Shown: positions 8,869 through 18,375, counted from the first letter of the stretch. The stretch: DNA of 36,133 bases from JASBZA01 sp964392065 (GCA_964392065.1 CAYMOG010000010.1:1-36133), one strand, 5' to 3'. Notes: generated by a model from the letters alone, not told the origin. Program-made: numbers and translations.

Positions 8869-9997
8869 AAGCAGACTCCGTTAATAAGAGAAGTTCATCA
8901 ACAATAAGATCGGCGGCTTCCGCTTGGGCCAAAGCCCTCGCATTCTCAGACATACGAACAAGCCTATGCTCATCATTAAAAATCTCATCTAATTTTTGCT
9001 TAAGCATCTGACCTGAGACGTCTTGATCTAAGATTAAAACCGCTGCGCCATTGGACACTAGGGCTTCCGCATTCTTACGCTGATGATCGCCTTTGGCATA
9101 AGGATAAGGAATGAGAATACTCGCTTTGCCCAAAGCCGCTAGTTCCGCACACGTTCCTGCACCTGCACGACCGATAACTACGTCAGCTGCTGCCATCTCT
9201 TCTGGCATATTATAAATATAATCACTGACCCGCACGATATCACTGTATTGTCTTAATTTATCTTTAAACTCTTGGAAATACTTACGGCCTGTTACTAGAT
9301 GAAGAGCATAGGGTGTTGCAGAAGGATTTCGCCTTAGAATAGTCACGAGGTCTGTTATTGCGAGATTGACGGTGAGGGCACCTAGACTCCCTCCACTGAC
9401 CAATACATAACGCTTTTTCTTGGACATACCAAGTACTTGGCGACTGTCTTCTCGCATATCTTGGAAGAACTTCTCATCTATAGGATTTCCTGTTAGCACT
9501 ACTTTTTTAGCTCTAGGGAAACTCTCTAGAGTATTGGGGAAGCTTACACAAACACAGCTGGCGCCTTTGGACATGACTTTCGTAGCTTTTCCCGGATGAG
9601 CGTTTTGCTCATGGAGAATTCTAGGGATGTTTAGGGCTTTGGCCGCTGCCATAAGTGGAGCTGCAACATAACCGCCTGTTCCTATTGTTGCAAAGACATT
9701 ATATTGTCCCATTAATTTACTACACTGCTTCTTTCCTCTGAAGAAAGCTTGAACGGCTTCTAGTAACATCTTCGGTTTTGTGAATTCAAAAGGTGCCGCG
9801 GAAATCGCTTGAAAATGAAAACCTTGTCGCTCTACTAAATTTTTTTCTGGTCCATTTTCACTGCCACAGAAAATTATTTGCCAGTCCGTTCGTCTTCTGA
9901 CTAGGGCTTGTGCTATGGCTAGAGCAGGATTAATATGGCCTGCCGTTCCTCCGCCTGCAATGAGTATTGTAGGTTTCTTGTAATCAAGTTCTTGCAT
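8861..9997 (-). CDS. murG: UDP-GlcNAc:lipid I N-acetylglucosaminyltransferase MurG
   Basis: MurG adds N-acetylglucosamine to lipid I on the inner membrane face, giving lipid II. The 378-residue product shows the N-terminal GGGTAGHINPALAIA loop (about 15-29), the HEQNAHPGKATK motif, and the donor-binding GRAGAGTCAELAALGKASILIPYPYA followed by GDHQRKNAEAL. These are the hallmark glycosyltransferase family 28 motifs. It overlaps ftsW by 14 bases and ftsQ by 8. Unlike the usual order, no murC or murB follows. Confidence 0.97.
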   Translation of the reverse strand: MQELDYKKPTILIAGGGTAGHINPALAIAQALVRRRTDWQIIFCGSENGPEKNLVERQGFHFQAISAAPFEFTKPKMLLEAVQAFFRGKKQCSKLMGQYNVFATIGTGGYVAAPLMAAAKALNIPRILHEQNAHPGKATKVMSKGASCVCVSFPNTLESFPRAKKVVLTGNPIDEKFFQDMREDSRQVLGMSKKKRYVLVSGGSLGALTVNLAITDLVTILRRNPSATPYALHLVTGRKYFQEFKDKLRQYSDIVRVSDYIYNMPEEMAAADVVIGRAGAGTCAELAALGKASILIPYPYAKGDHQRKNAEALVSNGAAVLILDQDVSGQMLKQKLDEIFNDEHRLVRMSENARALAQAEAADLIVDELLLLTESAYE

Positions 9998-11309
9998 GGA
10001 TGGAACCTACTTCCTGAACACGCTTGTCCTTACGACTCACACCATACTTCGAGACATTCAATAATAAACCTATTCCTATGAGGAAGAAGAGATTAGAAGT
10101 GCCTCCATAACTGAAAAATGGCAAAGAAATTCCTGTAGGCGGTATAACGCCTACGTTAACCGCAATATTTAATAGGGCTTGAATAATAATTAAGGACGAC
10201 ATACCGCCAGCGACAATTTGTGCATAAATCGAACTGGCATGAAATGTAATGCGCAAACCAAGGATGAAAAAAGTTATAAACAGCCCCAAGACTGCCATAC
10301 CTCCAACAAATCCATTTTCTTCTACAAGATTACTAAACACATAATCATTATGGCCTTCAGGAAGATAATTATGCTTTTGTTTCCCCTGCCCTAAACCAAC
10401 ACCAAACATACCTCCAGAACCCATCGCAATCTGAGCATTTCGTGATTGATAAACCTGAGCCTCTGTAGCATCTTCATTGCCAGTGAAAATATCCAAACGT
10501 GTTTCTACGTGGGCAAACCTATCTCTAACGCCTTGCGGTAAAACAGGTTCTAAAACATTCAAAAAAGTCAGTAAAATAAGCAAGAGAAGGACAAAAGTTC
10601 CAATCGCCACTAGCCACGAGCGCAGAGGTAGACCTGCGGCCAAAAGACAAACACCTCCGATTGCAATCATAATAATCATTCCCGAAAAATGCGGCTGAAA
10701 AAAGGTGACCAGTGCAGGTACAAGGGTGATAAGCACAGGGATAAAGATATCATATAAAGTATCTTTTAGAGCACCTTTGAAACCCTTTACCCGGGGAAAT
10801 CTTCCCGTAGCTCTCTGCTTGTTTAGCCAGGAGAAATACACTGCAATACTATAAACCAATACGACCTTCATTAATTCCGAGGGCTGAAACTGTCCGAAGA
10901 CGGGTATCGTAATCCACCGTCTTGCACCATTAATCGGCGCGAAGAAATACGTGAAGAATAAGAGCATGAGAACAAACACATAAGAAACGGAAGCAAAAAA
11001 TGGTCGATCGAAGGTTTTCAAATTAAATCGCGTAAGGATGACGATCGCAAGTAAACCTAGGAAATTTGAAGTTAATTGACGAATCAAATACGCAGTACCG
11101 GACCTACCTTGAAACACAGATGCCGACATACTGGCGCTAAATAAACTCACAAGGCCAAAAGATAGTAACAGAATCAGAATAATAACTAGACCCCAATCCA
11201 CATTAACGCCATCACCAACCATAAGAGACTTCTTTCTCTCCTCTAGTGGCAACGTATTTTGCTGAACGCGTCTAATTGTCGTTTTATTGGAACGGGTAAT
11301 CGCTGGCAT
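9984..11309 (-). CDS. ftsW: SEDS-family glycosyltransferase FtsW
   Basis: FtsW polymerises lipid II into glycan strands at the septum, working with a class B PBP. The 441-residue protein has a ~40-residue polar cytoplasmic start and then about ten membrane segments. SEDS motifs include GARRWI, the GVGLGQGKQKHNYLPEGHNDYVFS loop and the C-terminal LPFFSYGGTSN signature. It sits between mraY and murG, and the septal PBP gene lies upstream in the same cluster, which favours FtsW over RodA or SpoVE. The ATG has AAGGAGAG well placed. In most Firmicutes murD would lie between mraY and this gene; here there is only a short gap. Confidence 0.95.
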   Translation of the reverse strand: MPAITRSNKTTIRRVQQNTLPLEERKKSLMVGDGVNVDWGLVIILILLLSFGLVSLFSASMSASVFQGRSGTAYLIRQLTSNFLGLLAIVILTRFNLKTFDRPFFASVSYVFVLMLLFFTYFFAPINGARRWITIPVFGQFQPSELMKVVLVYSIAVYFSWLNKQRATGRFPRVKGFKGALKDTLYDIFIPVLITLVPALVTFFQPHFSGMIIMIAIGGVCLLAAGLPLRSWLVAIGTFVLLLLILLTFLNVLEPVLPQGVRDRFAHVETRLDIFTGNEDATEAQVYQSRNAQIAMGSGGMFGVGLGQGKQKHNYLPEGHNDYVFSNLVEENGFVGGMAVLGLFITFFILGLRITFHASSIYAQIVAGGMSSLIIIQALLNIAVNVGVIPPTGISLPFFSYGGTSNLFFLIGIGLLLNVSKYGVSRKDKRVQEVGSIHART

Positions 11310-11318
11310 GCTCTCTCC

Positions 11319-12338
11319 TTATCGTAATGATGGCCAAAATATCAAGGCCGCTACTATTGAACCAATTAATTGCACAAGGGCAAAGCTGAAAACTACTTTT
11401 TCTTCCTTCCATCCACCCAACTCATAGTGATGGTGGATAGGAGACATACGGAAAATTCGCTTACCACCGGTACGGCGGAAATATTGTACTTGTATAAAGA
11501 CGGAGCCTATTTCTATGACATAAATAACACCCGCCAAGACAAAGGCTAATGGCACTTCTTCTCGTAAAAACAAAACCGCTATAGCTGCTCCTATGGCCAA
11601 AGAACCAAAATCGCCCATAAACACCTTTGCTTTATGCCAATTATAAAGCAAAAAGCCCATCAGAGCACCTGATAAACTTGAAGCAAACCACAAACTGTGG
11701 TTTGCTCCTGGACTTGTGGGATGCCAGAGAACATGTAGAGTTAAAAAGGTTAAAGTCACGACACTTACAGTCGTGGCCAAGCCATCCACACCATCTGTAA
11801 TATTCACTGCATTCGTACACGCATAGAAATAGAAGATTAGAAATAAGCCATACAAGACTTTCCATACGCCAGTTATTGTCCATACACCCATAGAGAAGGG
11901 TAAAACCATACGCACGGGTCCTACCAAAGCAAATAAATAAATGGCCACAAATACTACTTGCACAATGAGCAAATACAGCGTTTTCGCTCGCGCACTTAAA
12001 CCCTTCTTATTGATTCGAACCTTGACAAAATCATCGACAAAACCTATCGCAGCATGGGCTAAGATAAACAGTAAAATAGCGAAAAAATCCGCTCGAAAAT
12101 CTATAATTAGAGAGATTATGGCCAATAGCGTAAAAGCAAAAAGGAAAATAGCGCCACCGAAAGTAGGCGTTCCACTCTTTTTATAATGTGTCTTAGGTCC
12201 CACTTCCCGTACCTTCTGCCCTACTTGGAGTTTATTGAGCTGAGGTAAGATAATTTTACCCCCTACCGCTGCCAGTATAAAACCTAGTATGAGAGGTAAA
12301 ATAATATATGAAATATAACGTAAAATCTCCGCATCCAT
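11319..12338 (-). CDS. mraY: Phospho-MurNAc-pentapeptide transferase MraY
   Basis: MraY transfers phospho-MurNAc-pentapeptide from UDP to undecaprenyl phosphate, giving lipid I in the inner membrane. The 339-residue, ten-segment protein carries the cytoplasmic-loop motifs of the family: GFVDDFVKV with the paired aspartates, NAVNITDGVDGLA, KVFMGDFGSLAIGA and the PIHHHYELGGWKEEKV histidine motif. The ATG follows the murF stop by one base, so the two are translationally coupled. Confidence 0.97.
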   Translation of the reverse strand: MDAEILRYISYIILPLILGFILAAVGGKIILPQLNKLQVGQKVREVGPKTHYKKSGTPTFGGAIFLFAFTLLAIISLIIDFRADFFAILLFILAHAAIGFVDDFVKVRINKKGLSARAKTLYLLIVQVVFVAIYLFALVGPVRMVLPFSMGVWTITGVWKVLYGLFLIFYFYACTNAVNITDGVDGLATTVSVVTLTFLTLHVLWHPTSPGANHSLWFASSLSGALMGFLLYNWHKAKVFMGDFGSLAIGAAIAVLFLREEVPLAFVLAGVIYVIEIGSVFIQVQYFRRTGGKRIFRMSPIHHHYELGGWKEEKVVFSFALVQLIGSIVAALIFWPSLR

Positions 12339-12339
12339 C

Positions 12340-13905
12340 TTACATAAATCCCTTCCTTATGGCGTCACAACTTGCTTCCATTTTATATCCTCGAGAAGCC
12401 TTGACTAGAATAATTGTATCTTGGAGTCTAGCTTGGGCCAATCTATCAATTAACTGATCTTGTTCATTGAAACAATCGATTAAGGCATCTGGATCCACCT
12501 CACGAATGGCTTCTGACATCGTCTCCCCCCACTCTCCTAGTAGATAATAATGATCCAAATGGTAGCGACCTAGACTTCTGCCTATATCCTGGTGCAAGGC
12601 TTCGGCATATTCACCTAGCTCTTTTACACCACCTATTACAGCAACCTTCTGGGTATACTCTGCAGATTCCCCTAACTTATCCAAGAGATGAAAAGCTGCT
12701 TTCATAGATTCAGGACTGGCATTATAACAATCATCAATTAATAGGTTATGGTTTGTAACCTCTTCTACTTGCTGCCTACCATCGGTTAACTTAAGTGCTC
12801 GTAAATTCTCTACACTGGGCACAATATCTAATCCCATAACCTGCGTTATAGCAAGAGCAAACAACGCATTCTGAGCTGTACTAATCGAAGCCTTCGGCAA
12901 AGTAACCTGTGCCCAGGTTTTCTTCTGATCTCCAAAAATCTGTACAAAATCGAATTTTAAGCCTTCTTTAGATTCCACAATCTTATCTGCCAAGAAAATA
13001 GTACCCGAAGGAATACCTGGAAAACGATACGATCCACGATACTGAGACAATACAGCACTTAAAGCATGAATATTCTCTTCATTTGATGGCATTATTGCTT
13101 GGTCTTCTGCCAATACAGTCCGGAGAAAGGCACCTTTCCCTCCCGTATAAACAATATAAACAGGACGTGTAGTACAAGCTTCTCTTGCTATTTCAAGTAA
13201 ATAAGGATCTTCACCATTAATAAATAGTGGCCCTCCTGGAAGCTGTGCGCTATAAATCTCAGCTTTTTCCTCTGCAATCGCTAGGCGATTAGGGTAATGT
13301 TCAATATGAGATGTCCCAATATTTGTAAGCACAGTGATGTCTGCTTGCGTAGTATAGGACATTCGCTGTATGGCTCCAGGTTTCCCTGCCGCGACTTCAA
13401 TAACAGCATAATCTGCATCTTCAGGCATAGCCAGAATAGAATAGGGCACACCGAAAATATTATTAATATTATTCTTAGTTTTATGTGTCTTACCATGCAC
13501 TTCTAGAGCACAGGCAATGGCGTCTCGAGTAGACGTTTTCCCAACCGACCCACTTACCGTTATGAGCAAATTCTTAACATCTTCACGATAGAAATGGGCT
13601 AGCTCTTCTAGAGCATGTTTAGTATCGGCAACAAGCACAACAGGAATCTGATTTTTATATCTATTCGCTAAGTCCCTATCGTGAATAATCAGAGCACTTG
13701 CACCTTGCTTCACCGCTTGTTCTAAATACTGATGTCCGTCTGTTGCCTCACCCTTTATAGCAAGGAAAATACAAGACTTTAAATCCTCTCTACTATCCGT
13801 TTTAATATCGGAAATCGTAATGTTTTCTAAATCCATATCAGAAGGAATTAGAAGTTCTCCACGTACCGCTTCTGCCAAAGTTTCTAATTTATATGCTCTA
13901 TCCAT
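12340..13905 (-). CDS. murF: UDP-MurNAc-tripeptide:D-Ala-D-Ala ligase MurF
   Basis: MurF adds D-Ala-D-Ala to the UDP-MurNAc-tripeptide, the last cytoplasmic step before MraY. The 521-residue product has a substrate-binding N-terminal domain (with a DSR motif near residue 37), the ATP loop GSVGKTST (119-126), a central Mur ligase domain, and the MurF-type DDCYNASPESMKAAFHLL followed by the C-terminal domain ending ASRGYKMEA. DCYNASPESM is characteristic of MurF rather than MurE or MurD. In the usual order murE sits before it; here the PBP gene is the direct neighbour. Confidence 0.95.
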   Translation of the reverse strand: MDRAYKLETLAEAVRGELLIPSDMDLENITISDIKTDSREDLKSCIFLAIKGEATDGHQYLEQAVKQGASALIIHDRDLANRYKNQIPVVLVADTKHALEELAHFYREDVKNLLITVSGSVGKTSTRDAIACALEVHGKTHKTKNNINNIFGVPYSILAMPEDADYAVIEVAAGKPGAIQRMSYTTQADITVLTNIGTSHIEHYPNRLAIAEEKAEIYSAQLPGGPLFINGEDPYLLEIAREACTTRPVYIVYTGGKGAFLRTVLAEDQAIMPSNEENIHALSAVLSQYRGSYRFPGIPSGTIFLADKIVESKEGLKFDFVQIFGDQKKTWAQVTLPKASISTAQNALFALAITQVMGLDIVPSVENLRALKLTDGRQQVEEVTNHNLLIDDCYNASPESMKAAFHLLDKLGESAEYTQKVAVIGGVKELGEYAEALHQDIGRSLGRYHLDHYYLLGEWGETMSEAIREVDPDALIDCFNEQDQLIDRLAQARLQDTIILVKASRGYKMEASCDAIRKGFM

Positions 13906-13915
13906 CTATCTTCCT

Positions 13916-16309
13916 CTAGCTCCCATGCCTTACACCACTGCCATTATCCATGCCATAGACTAAGGAATCGTCCTCTCTAGGCCCTGGCTGATCATCTCCA
14001 GTTAAACTAGCTAAAACTTGAGTATATATTCTCACATGGTCGCCCGCCTCTTTCCCATCGGCTGCTTCACTATTTAGCACTAGTTGTTCGGTAATGACAC
14101 CCGCTCGATTATTGCCAGTAAAAGCAATATTCAATTTATAACGCTTAGCCAAGTTTCTAGCTTCTTCCACATTCAAGCCTACAAAATCAGGTAAAATCAC
14201 TTTCTCTTCAGGCAAAGCATTGGACTTATCGGAAATCCAATAGGTAGGATCGTGCCCAATATTATATCCTGGTAATGGATATTGACTATTGACGTTTTCA
14301 CCCAATTCAAAACCCTCATCGAGTTCCACATAATTTCCAAACATAAATAAATGCTTATGGGCTTCACTGCGCTCCATACCCAGAACATCTTGAGCGTATC
14401 TCAAGGTAAAAATTCTATTGTAATCATAAGCTTTATAAGTAACAGGGATCCCATCTCTTTGTACAAGATATTCCAATAATTTTCGTAATGCGAGTTGCGC
14501 TGCCCTTGCCCTTCTCTCTGCTATGTCATGCATAGAAGATAAAATCACATATTGTGGATTATCTGCTGGCACAAGTGCAACTGCAGTATGGGTAAATCTG
14601 TCATCGAATTCTGCTCCTTCGCTACGTCTGCTAGAAGTTCCCGTCTTATAGGCAAACTCCGTACCTACAATGTAGGAATTATAGGCTGTTCCATAGCGCC
14701 CTACTCCGATTAGAACCTCTCGAATTTGTCGCGCTGTATCCTCAGAAAATACTTCCCGCACGACTTCTATCTCATGTCTATCAACCACATCACCTTCTTG
14801 ATTCTTAATCTCAGAAACAACATAAGGTCTTAGTAGGGTGCCGTCATTGGCGAGCATTTGGTAATCATTAATGAGCTGCATCCCCGTTATGGTTACCTGT
14901 TCACCGAAGGCTGTAACGGCCATATCAATTTCCTTGGGGTTTTCGTGAATAAGACCAACACGTTCATTCGGCAAATCTATTCCCGTTTGACTTCTTAATC
15001 CTAATCGATTGATGTATTCATAGAAGGTAGGAATTCCAATACTTTGCGCCATACGGACAAAAGGAGGGTTTCTAGAATCCCACATTGCATAGGCTAGAGA
15101 AATCTCACCCTTACTCATATTGTCATAGGAAGAAATGGCTTCACCCCAACCATCAATATAAATAAAATCATCTGAAACCGTTGCATCTGCTGTAATTTCA
15201 TTTTCATCCATAGTCATACCCAATACGAAAGGTTTCATAACAGAGCCTATTTCGAAGGGATAGTTTATCGTACGATTAGACCAATATGTACCGGTCATAT
15301 AATCCAATTGCTCAGTATTCTCACTAGGTTTCCAGTCTTCAGGATCAATATGATAGGGAGCTGCCATAGGCTGATTTAAGTCGAAATTATTTTCTCCACT
15401 CATAGCAAGAATTGCACCTGTTCTTGCATCCATAACTGTAATTTGCCCACCATTTTCTGCGCCTTGTGCAATAACCATTTCACGGGTCAAGTCTTGTACT
15501 AATCTTTGCAAATCGGATTGTAGCGTTAAGTGAATATCGAAACCATCTTCTGCTGGTAAATTTACTTGATTACTATCTGAGAGTGCTTGTCTCCAATAAT
15601 TATCAACTTGGGCATAAAAATACCCTTCTCGCCCCGATAAAGTCGTATTGTAATAACTTTCTAAACCCAATACGCCACTAATATTTGCATCGCGTTTCTG
15701 AGCAAAACCAACAATTGTACTGGCAAGATCGCCTTGTGGATAATAACGTGCTTGGTTAGCATCTTGTCTGACACCACTTACACGCGCTTCTCTCAAGAAC
15801 GCAGTGAGCTCATCATTCTTCTCAGACGAAATATTTTGCTTGACTGAGTAGTATGTAGCATCCTTATTTTCTGCCAATGCTTCGCGGAAAGAATAGAGGT
15901 CAATTTCCAGAATTCTAGCAAATTCTTCTTCCACTTCTGCTTGCGTATAGGAAGACGAGGAACTGGGTCTAAACACTTCTGGGGTAATTCCTATCGTATA
16001 CGTAAATGTACTAATAGCTAAATTCTTTCCATCTGCAGAATAAATATTTCCGCGCGCAGGATAAATTGGATAGCGAATCGTTTGCGTATTTGCAGCAAGC
16101 TCACTATACATACGGTGATCTCTAATTGTAATGCCATAGAATAAATAAGTAATTGCGATAGACAAAACAATAACGCCTAGTACAACCAGCATAAGACCTT
16201 TTCTCATGCGATACTTAGCGCGTTCGGTTTGTCGCCTTATATTTGAAACATAATCTTCTCGACTTATTGCACGCCGAGTTCGTCTCCTACGCTCTATTCC
16301 TCTATCCAT
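13916..16309 (-). CDS. Class B penicillin-binding protein (FtsI/PbpB/SpoVD type) with PASTA domain
   Basis: A transpeptidase that cross-links septal peptidoglycan. Of 797 residues, about 36-60 form the single membrane anchor behind a very basic start; a PBP dimerisation domain follows (about 75-240). The transpeptidase domain has SxxK as SVMK (356-359), SxN as SRN (412-414) and KTGTS (from 555). One PASTA domain lies at about 704-764, then a short Asp/Gly-rich tail. One PASTA domain recalls SpoVD, but position and partners suit the vegetative septal enzyme. It lies between ftsL and murF, with GGGAG before the ATG. Confidence 0.94.
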   Translation of the reverse strand: MDRGIERRRRTRRAISREDYVSNIRRQTERAKYRMRKGLMLVVLGVIVLSIAITYLFYGITIRDHRMYSELAANTQTIRYPIYPARGNIYSADGKNLAISTFTYTIGITPEVFRPSSSSSYTQAEVEEEFARILEIDLYSFREALAENKDATYYSVKQNISSEKNDELTAFLREARVSGVRQDANQARYYPQGDLASTIVGFAQKRDANISGVLGLESYYNTTLSGREGYFYAQVDNYWRQALSDSNQVNLPAEDGFDIHLTLQSDLQRLVQDLTREMVIAQGAENGGQITVMDARTGAILAMSGENNFDLNQPMAAPYHIDPEDWKPSENTEQLDYMTGTYWSNRTINYPFEIGSVMKPFVLGMTMDENEITADATVSDDFIYIDGWGEAISSYDNMSKGEISLAYAMWDSRNPPFVRMAQSIGIPTFYEYINRLGLRSQTGIDLPNERVGLIHENPKEIDMAVTAFGEQVTITGMQLINDYQMLANDGTLLRPYVVSEIKNQEGDVVDRHEIEVVREVFSEDTARQIREVLIGVGRYGTAYNSYIVGTEFAYKTGTSSRRSEGAEFDDRFTHTAVALVPADNPQYVILSSMHDIAERRARAAQLALRKLLEYLVQRDGIPVTYKAYDYNRIFTLRYAQDVLGMERSEAHKHLFMFGNYVELDEGFELGENVNSQYPLPGYNIGHDPTYWISDKSNALPEEKVILPDFVGLNVEEARNLAKRYKLNIAFTGNNRAGVITEQLVLNSEAADGKEAGDHVRIYTQVLASLTGDDQPGPREDDSLVYGMDNGSGVRHGS

Positions 16310-16325
16310 TTATAGCTCCCAGTCT

Positions 16326-16844
16326 TTATTGAACAGTCTTAAAGAAGCCATCTAAATTAGCCAGAACACCTGCCATTTCTTCTTCATCATCAGATAACAC
16401 ACCCATGGCATCGGCTTCAGGAATGCGAACGATGATTTGATCTCTTTGGTCTGCTTTTACTTCGATAATTTGTTTATCATGAGGTGTTTGTAAACCTAGT
16501 CGTTGTGCTTCTTCTCTAATCTTATCTAAGTCAAGATTTCTGCTTAAGATTTCACGTCTTTGGGCATTTTCTCTAGTTAGTTGCCTAATACTATACTGGA
16601 TTCTCGCATTCTCCGCTGTAATTTGAAGTACTTTTGCCTGCTCATTCAGGAGAAAAATCAAGGCCGCAAAAACAATGAGTACTAGGCCAATGGAGACCCA
16701 GGTTAATCGTCTTTTTCGTTGACTTGTACTCAGAGGTCTTCTCTGTTTACGTTGCTCACCATGAGATACTTGTTTAAGCTTCGGACTTTTTAAATTTTTG
16801 TTATTTTTATTTTTATCATTAACATAAAAAATTGAATGTGCCAT
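16326..16844 (-). CDS. ftsL: FtsL-like septum protein
   Basis: A small bitopic divisome protein. The 172-residue product has a ~50-residue Lys/Asn/Arg-rich cytoplasmic part, one membrane segment (about 50-68, WVSIGLVLIVFAALIFLL) and an outer region that begins as a coiled coil (AENARIQYSIRQLTRENAQRREI). The segment REEAQRLGLQTPHDKQIIEV is typical of the FtsL/DivIC region. FtsL is poorly conserved, so the call rests largely on its position between rsmH and the PBP gene plus topology. AAGGTG precedes the ATG. Confidence 0.85.
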   Translation of the reverse strand: MAHSIFYVNDKNKNNKNLKSPKLKQVSHGEQRKQRRPLSTSQRKRRLTWVSIGLVLIVFAALIFLLNEQAKVLQITAENARIQYSIRQLTRENAQRREILSRNLDLDKIREEAQRLGLQTPHDKQIIEVKADQRDQIIVRIPEADAMGVLSDDEEEMAGVLANLDGFFKTVQ

Positions 16845-16853
16845 ATCTTCACC

Positions 16854-17822
16854 TTATCTGTTCACTGTAACAACATTGTCATATCTAGTAAATAGTCTTA
16901 ACCTTGCAGAATGTGCTCTTCGATTGTTCTTCTCTTCTGCCTCGGAAGCGACAATCCCGCCTCTAGGTTTCTCTTCTCCCCAGGGAACTTGACCACAAAC
17001 ACAAGGTAAGCCCCTAGGACACGTGCAGGGATTTTCCCATGCTCTAAACTTTTGTTTCACAATTCTATCTTCTAATGAATGAAACGTAATAATGGCAAGA
17101 ACACCACCTGGAGATAAGTAATCAGGAGCTTGTTCTAGAAAACGATACAGTTCGCCCATTTCATCATTCACATAGATACGAAGGGCTTGGAAGCTTCTCT
17201 TTGCGGGATGTCCCTTTTGCCTACGTGCACGTGCACTCATACTTTTCAAGATAATATCGGCTAATTGCCCAGTTGTTGCAATGGGTTTTTCTCGCCTAGC
17301 GCTTACAATACCTTGAGCTATACGGTAATGTTCTTTTTCTTCTCCATACATAGAAAGAATTTTGCTAAGTTCTTCGACTGTCATCTCCTGAACTATATCT
17401 TGTGCTGATCGACCACGGGACTGGTCCATACGCATATCGAGAGGACCATCGTGCATATAGGAAAAACCGCGTTCGCCCTGGTCGAGCTGCCATGAGGAAA
17501 CTCCTAAATCCAGAAGAAAACCATCAACTTCTTGTATCCCGTGTGCGTTCAGTACGAGTGGAAAATTCCCATAATTCGTATGACAAAGAAAATAGCGTCC
17601 AGGGCTATTCGCCGCCTCTAAATTCTTAGCCGCAGCTGTAAGAGCATCTTGATCTCTATCGAGACAAAACAAGCTCCCCTCAGAATCAAGTCTCTCCAAG
17701 ATTCCTCGACTATGGCCCGCTCCTCCGGTCGTCCCGTCTAAATAAACGCCTCCAGATTTGATTTTAAGGCCTTCCATAACCTCATCAAACAACACGGAGA
17801 TATGGGAAAATTCTGATGTCAT
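16854..17822 (-). CDS. rsmH: 16S rRNA (cytosine1402-N4)-methyltransferase RsmH
   Basis: RsmH (MraW) methylates N4 of C1402 in 16S rRNA using S-adenosylmethionine. The 322-residue protein begins HISVLFDEVMEGL, has the SAM-binding YLDGTTGGAGHSRGILERL, the DGFLLDLGVSSWQLD motif, the helical insert with RARRQKGHPAKRSFQALRIYVNDE, and the conserved ITFHSLEDRIVKQ segment. A CTCPRGLPCVCG cysteine stretch near the C-terminus is common in Firmicute members. It overlaps mraZ by four bases (ATGA), the usual mraZ-rsmH pair. Confidence 0.97.
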   Translation of the reverse strand: MTSEFSHISVLFDEVMEGLKIKSGGVYLDGTTGGAGHSRGILERLDSEGSLFCLDRDQDALTAAAKNLEAANSPGRYFLCHTNYGNFPLVLNAHGIQEVDGFLLDLGVSSWQLDQGERGFSYMHDGPLDMRMDQSRGRSAQDIVQEMTVEELSKILSMYGEEKEHYRIAQGIVSARREKPIATTGQLADIILKSMSARARRQKGHPAKRSFQALRIYVNDEMGELYRFLEQAPDYLSPGGVLAIITFHSLEDRIVKQKFRAWENPCTCPRGLPCVCGQVPWGEEKPRGGIVASEAEEKNNRRAHSARLRLFTRYDNVVTVNR

Positions 17823-18256
17823 AAAATCCCCCTAATTGCATATTGATCTAGATCCAAAGCATCTAAAGGTATCTCTTTTGCTAATTCCTCTTGGTAGAAA
17901 CTTTCTTTACAAAGCTGAATACTATCATCTAAATCGATTAAACAAATGCTCTCACCTGAAATTGCTTCGATAGATTGCCAAAGCTCTCCACTCACACTTA
18001 ACCGACCTTGTTTATCCATCTCAACAAGCAAGGCTTCACCGATAATTTCACGGCGTAGCCTTCTTGCTACGGGATCCGTACCAGGCAGCTGATTCAATTG
18101 CGCTCTAATACTCTGAAACGTATCGACTGCATATATAGACAAATAGCCTCGATCCAAGCTACGGGTAATATAAACACTTGCACCTAATCGCTCGCGCAAC
18201 TTAGCTGGAAGTACAATTCTTCCTTTTGCATCCACAACATGTGTATATCTTGCCAT
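17819..18256 (-). CDS. mraZ: Transcriptional regulator MraZ
   Basis: MraZ is a ring-forming AbrB-like DNA-binding protein that represses its own division cluster in the bacteria where it has been tested. The 145-residue product has two swapped-hairpin repeats, each with the DxxGR signature: HVVDAKGRIVLPAKLRERLG and VEMDKQGRLSV. I use the ATG at 18256, which has AGAGG nine bases upstream; an in-frame TTG at 18265 would overlap that site. It is the first gene of its transcript, with a promoter and GTGGT repeats immediately upstream. Confidence 0.95.
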   Translation of the reverse strand: MARYTHVVDAKGRIVLPAKLRERLGASVYITRSLDRGYLSIYAVDTFQSIRAQLNQLPGTDPVARRLRREIIGEALLVEMDKQGRLSVSGELWQSIEAISGESICLIDLDDSIQLCKESFYQEELAKEIPLDALDLDQYAIRGIL

Positions 18257-18270
18257 TTGCCTCAACCTCT

Positions 18271-18316
18271 ACCACTTAATACCACAATATGTGAATATTA
18301 AACCACTTTCTACCAC
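18271..18316 (-). promoter_or_regulatory. Candidate MraZ operator (phased GTGGT repeats)
   Basis: Four exact GTGGT words on the minus strand occupy 18312-18316, 18302-18306, 18281-18285 and 18271-18275. Their offsets are 10, 21 and 10 bases, so all lie on one face of the helix. They sit between the -10 box and the mraZ start. MraZ proteins are known to bind short direct TGGGN/GTGG-type repeats with about 10-base periodicity upstream of mraZ, and the AAAGTGG context of one repeat resembles sites described in Mollicutes. The binding assignment is inferred from this match. Confidence 0.75.
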
Positions 18317-18325
18317 TTACCCATT

Positions 18326-18354
18326 ATTGTACCGTTGACCCTCGTTATTTACAA
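18326..18354 (-). promoter_or_regulatory. Promoter of the mraZ division cluster
   Basis: Minus-strand -35 TTGTAA (18354-18349), a 17-base spacer, and -10 TACAAT (18331-18326). The predicted transcript starts near 18319, just inside the GTGGT repeat region, as expected for a promoter repressed by MraZ. Confidence 0.65.
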
Positions 18355-18375
18355 GTAAAAGGCATATAAGAACAT

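Noticed and set aside
13916..16309. Calling the PBP SpoVD on the basis of its PASTA domain
   Set aside because: PASTA domains also occur in vegetative septal PBPs, and no sporulation genes are seen where they would be expected near ftsZ.
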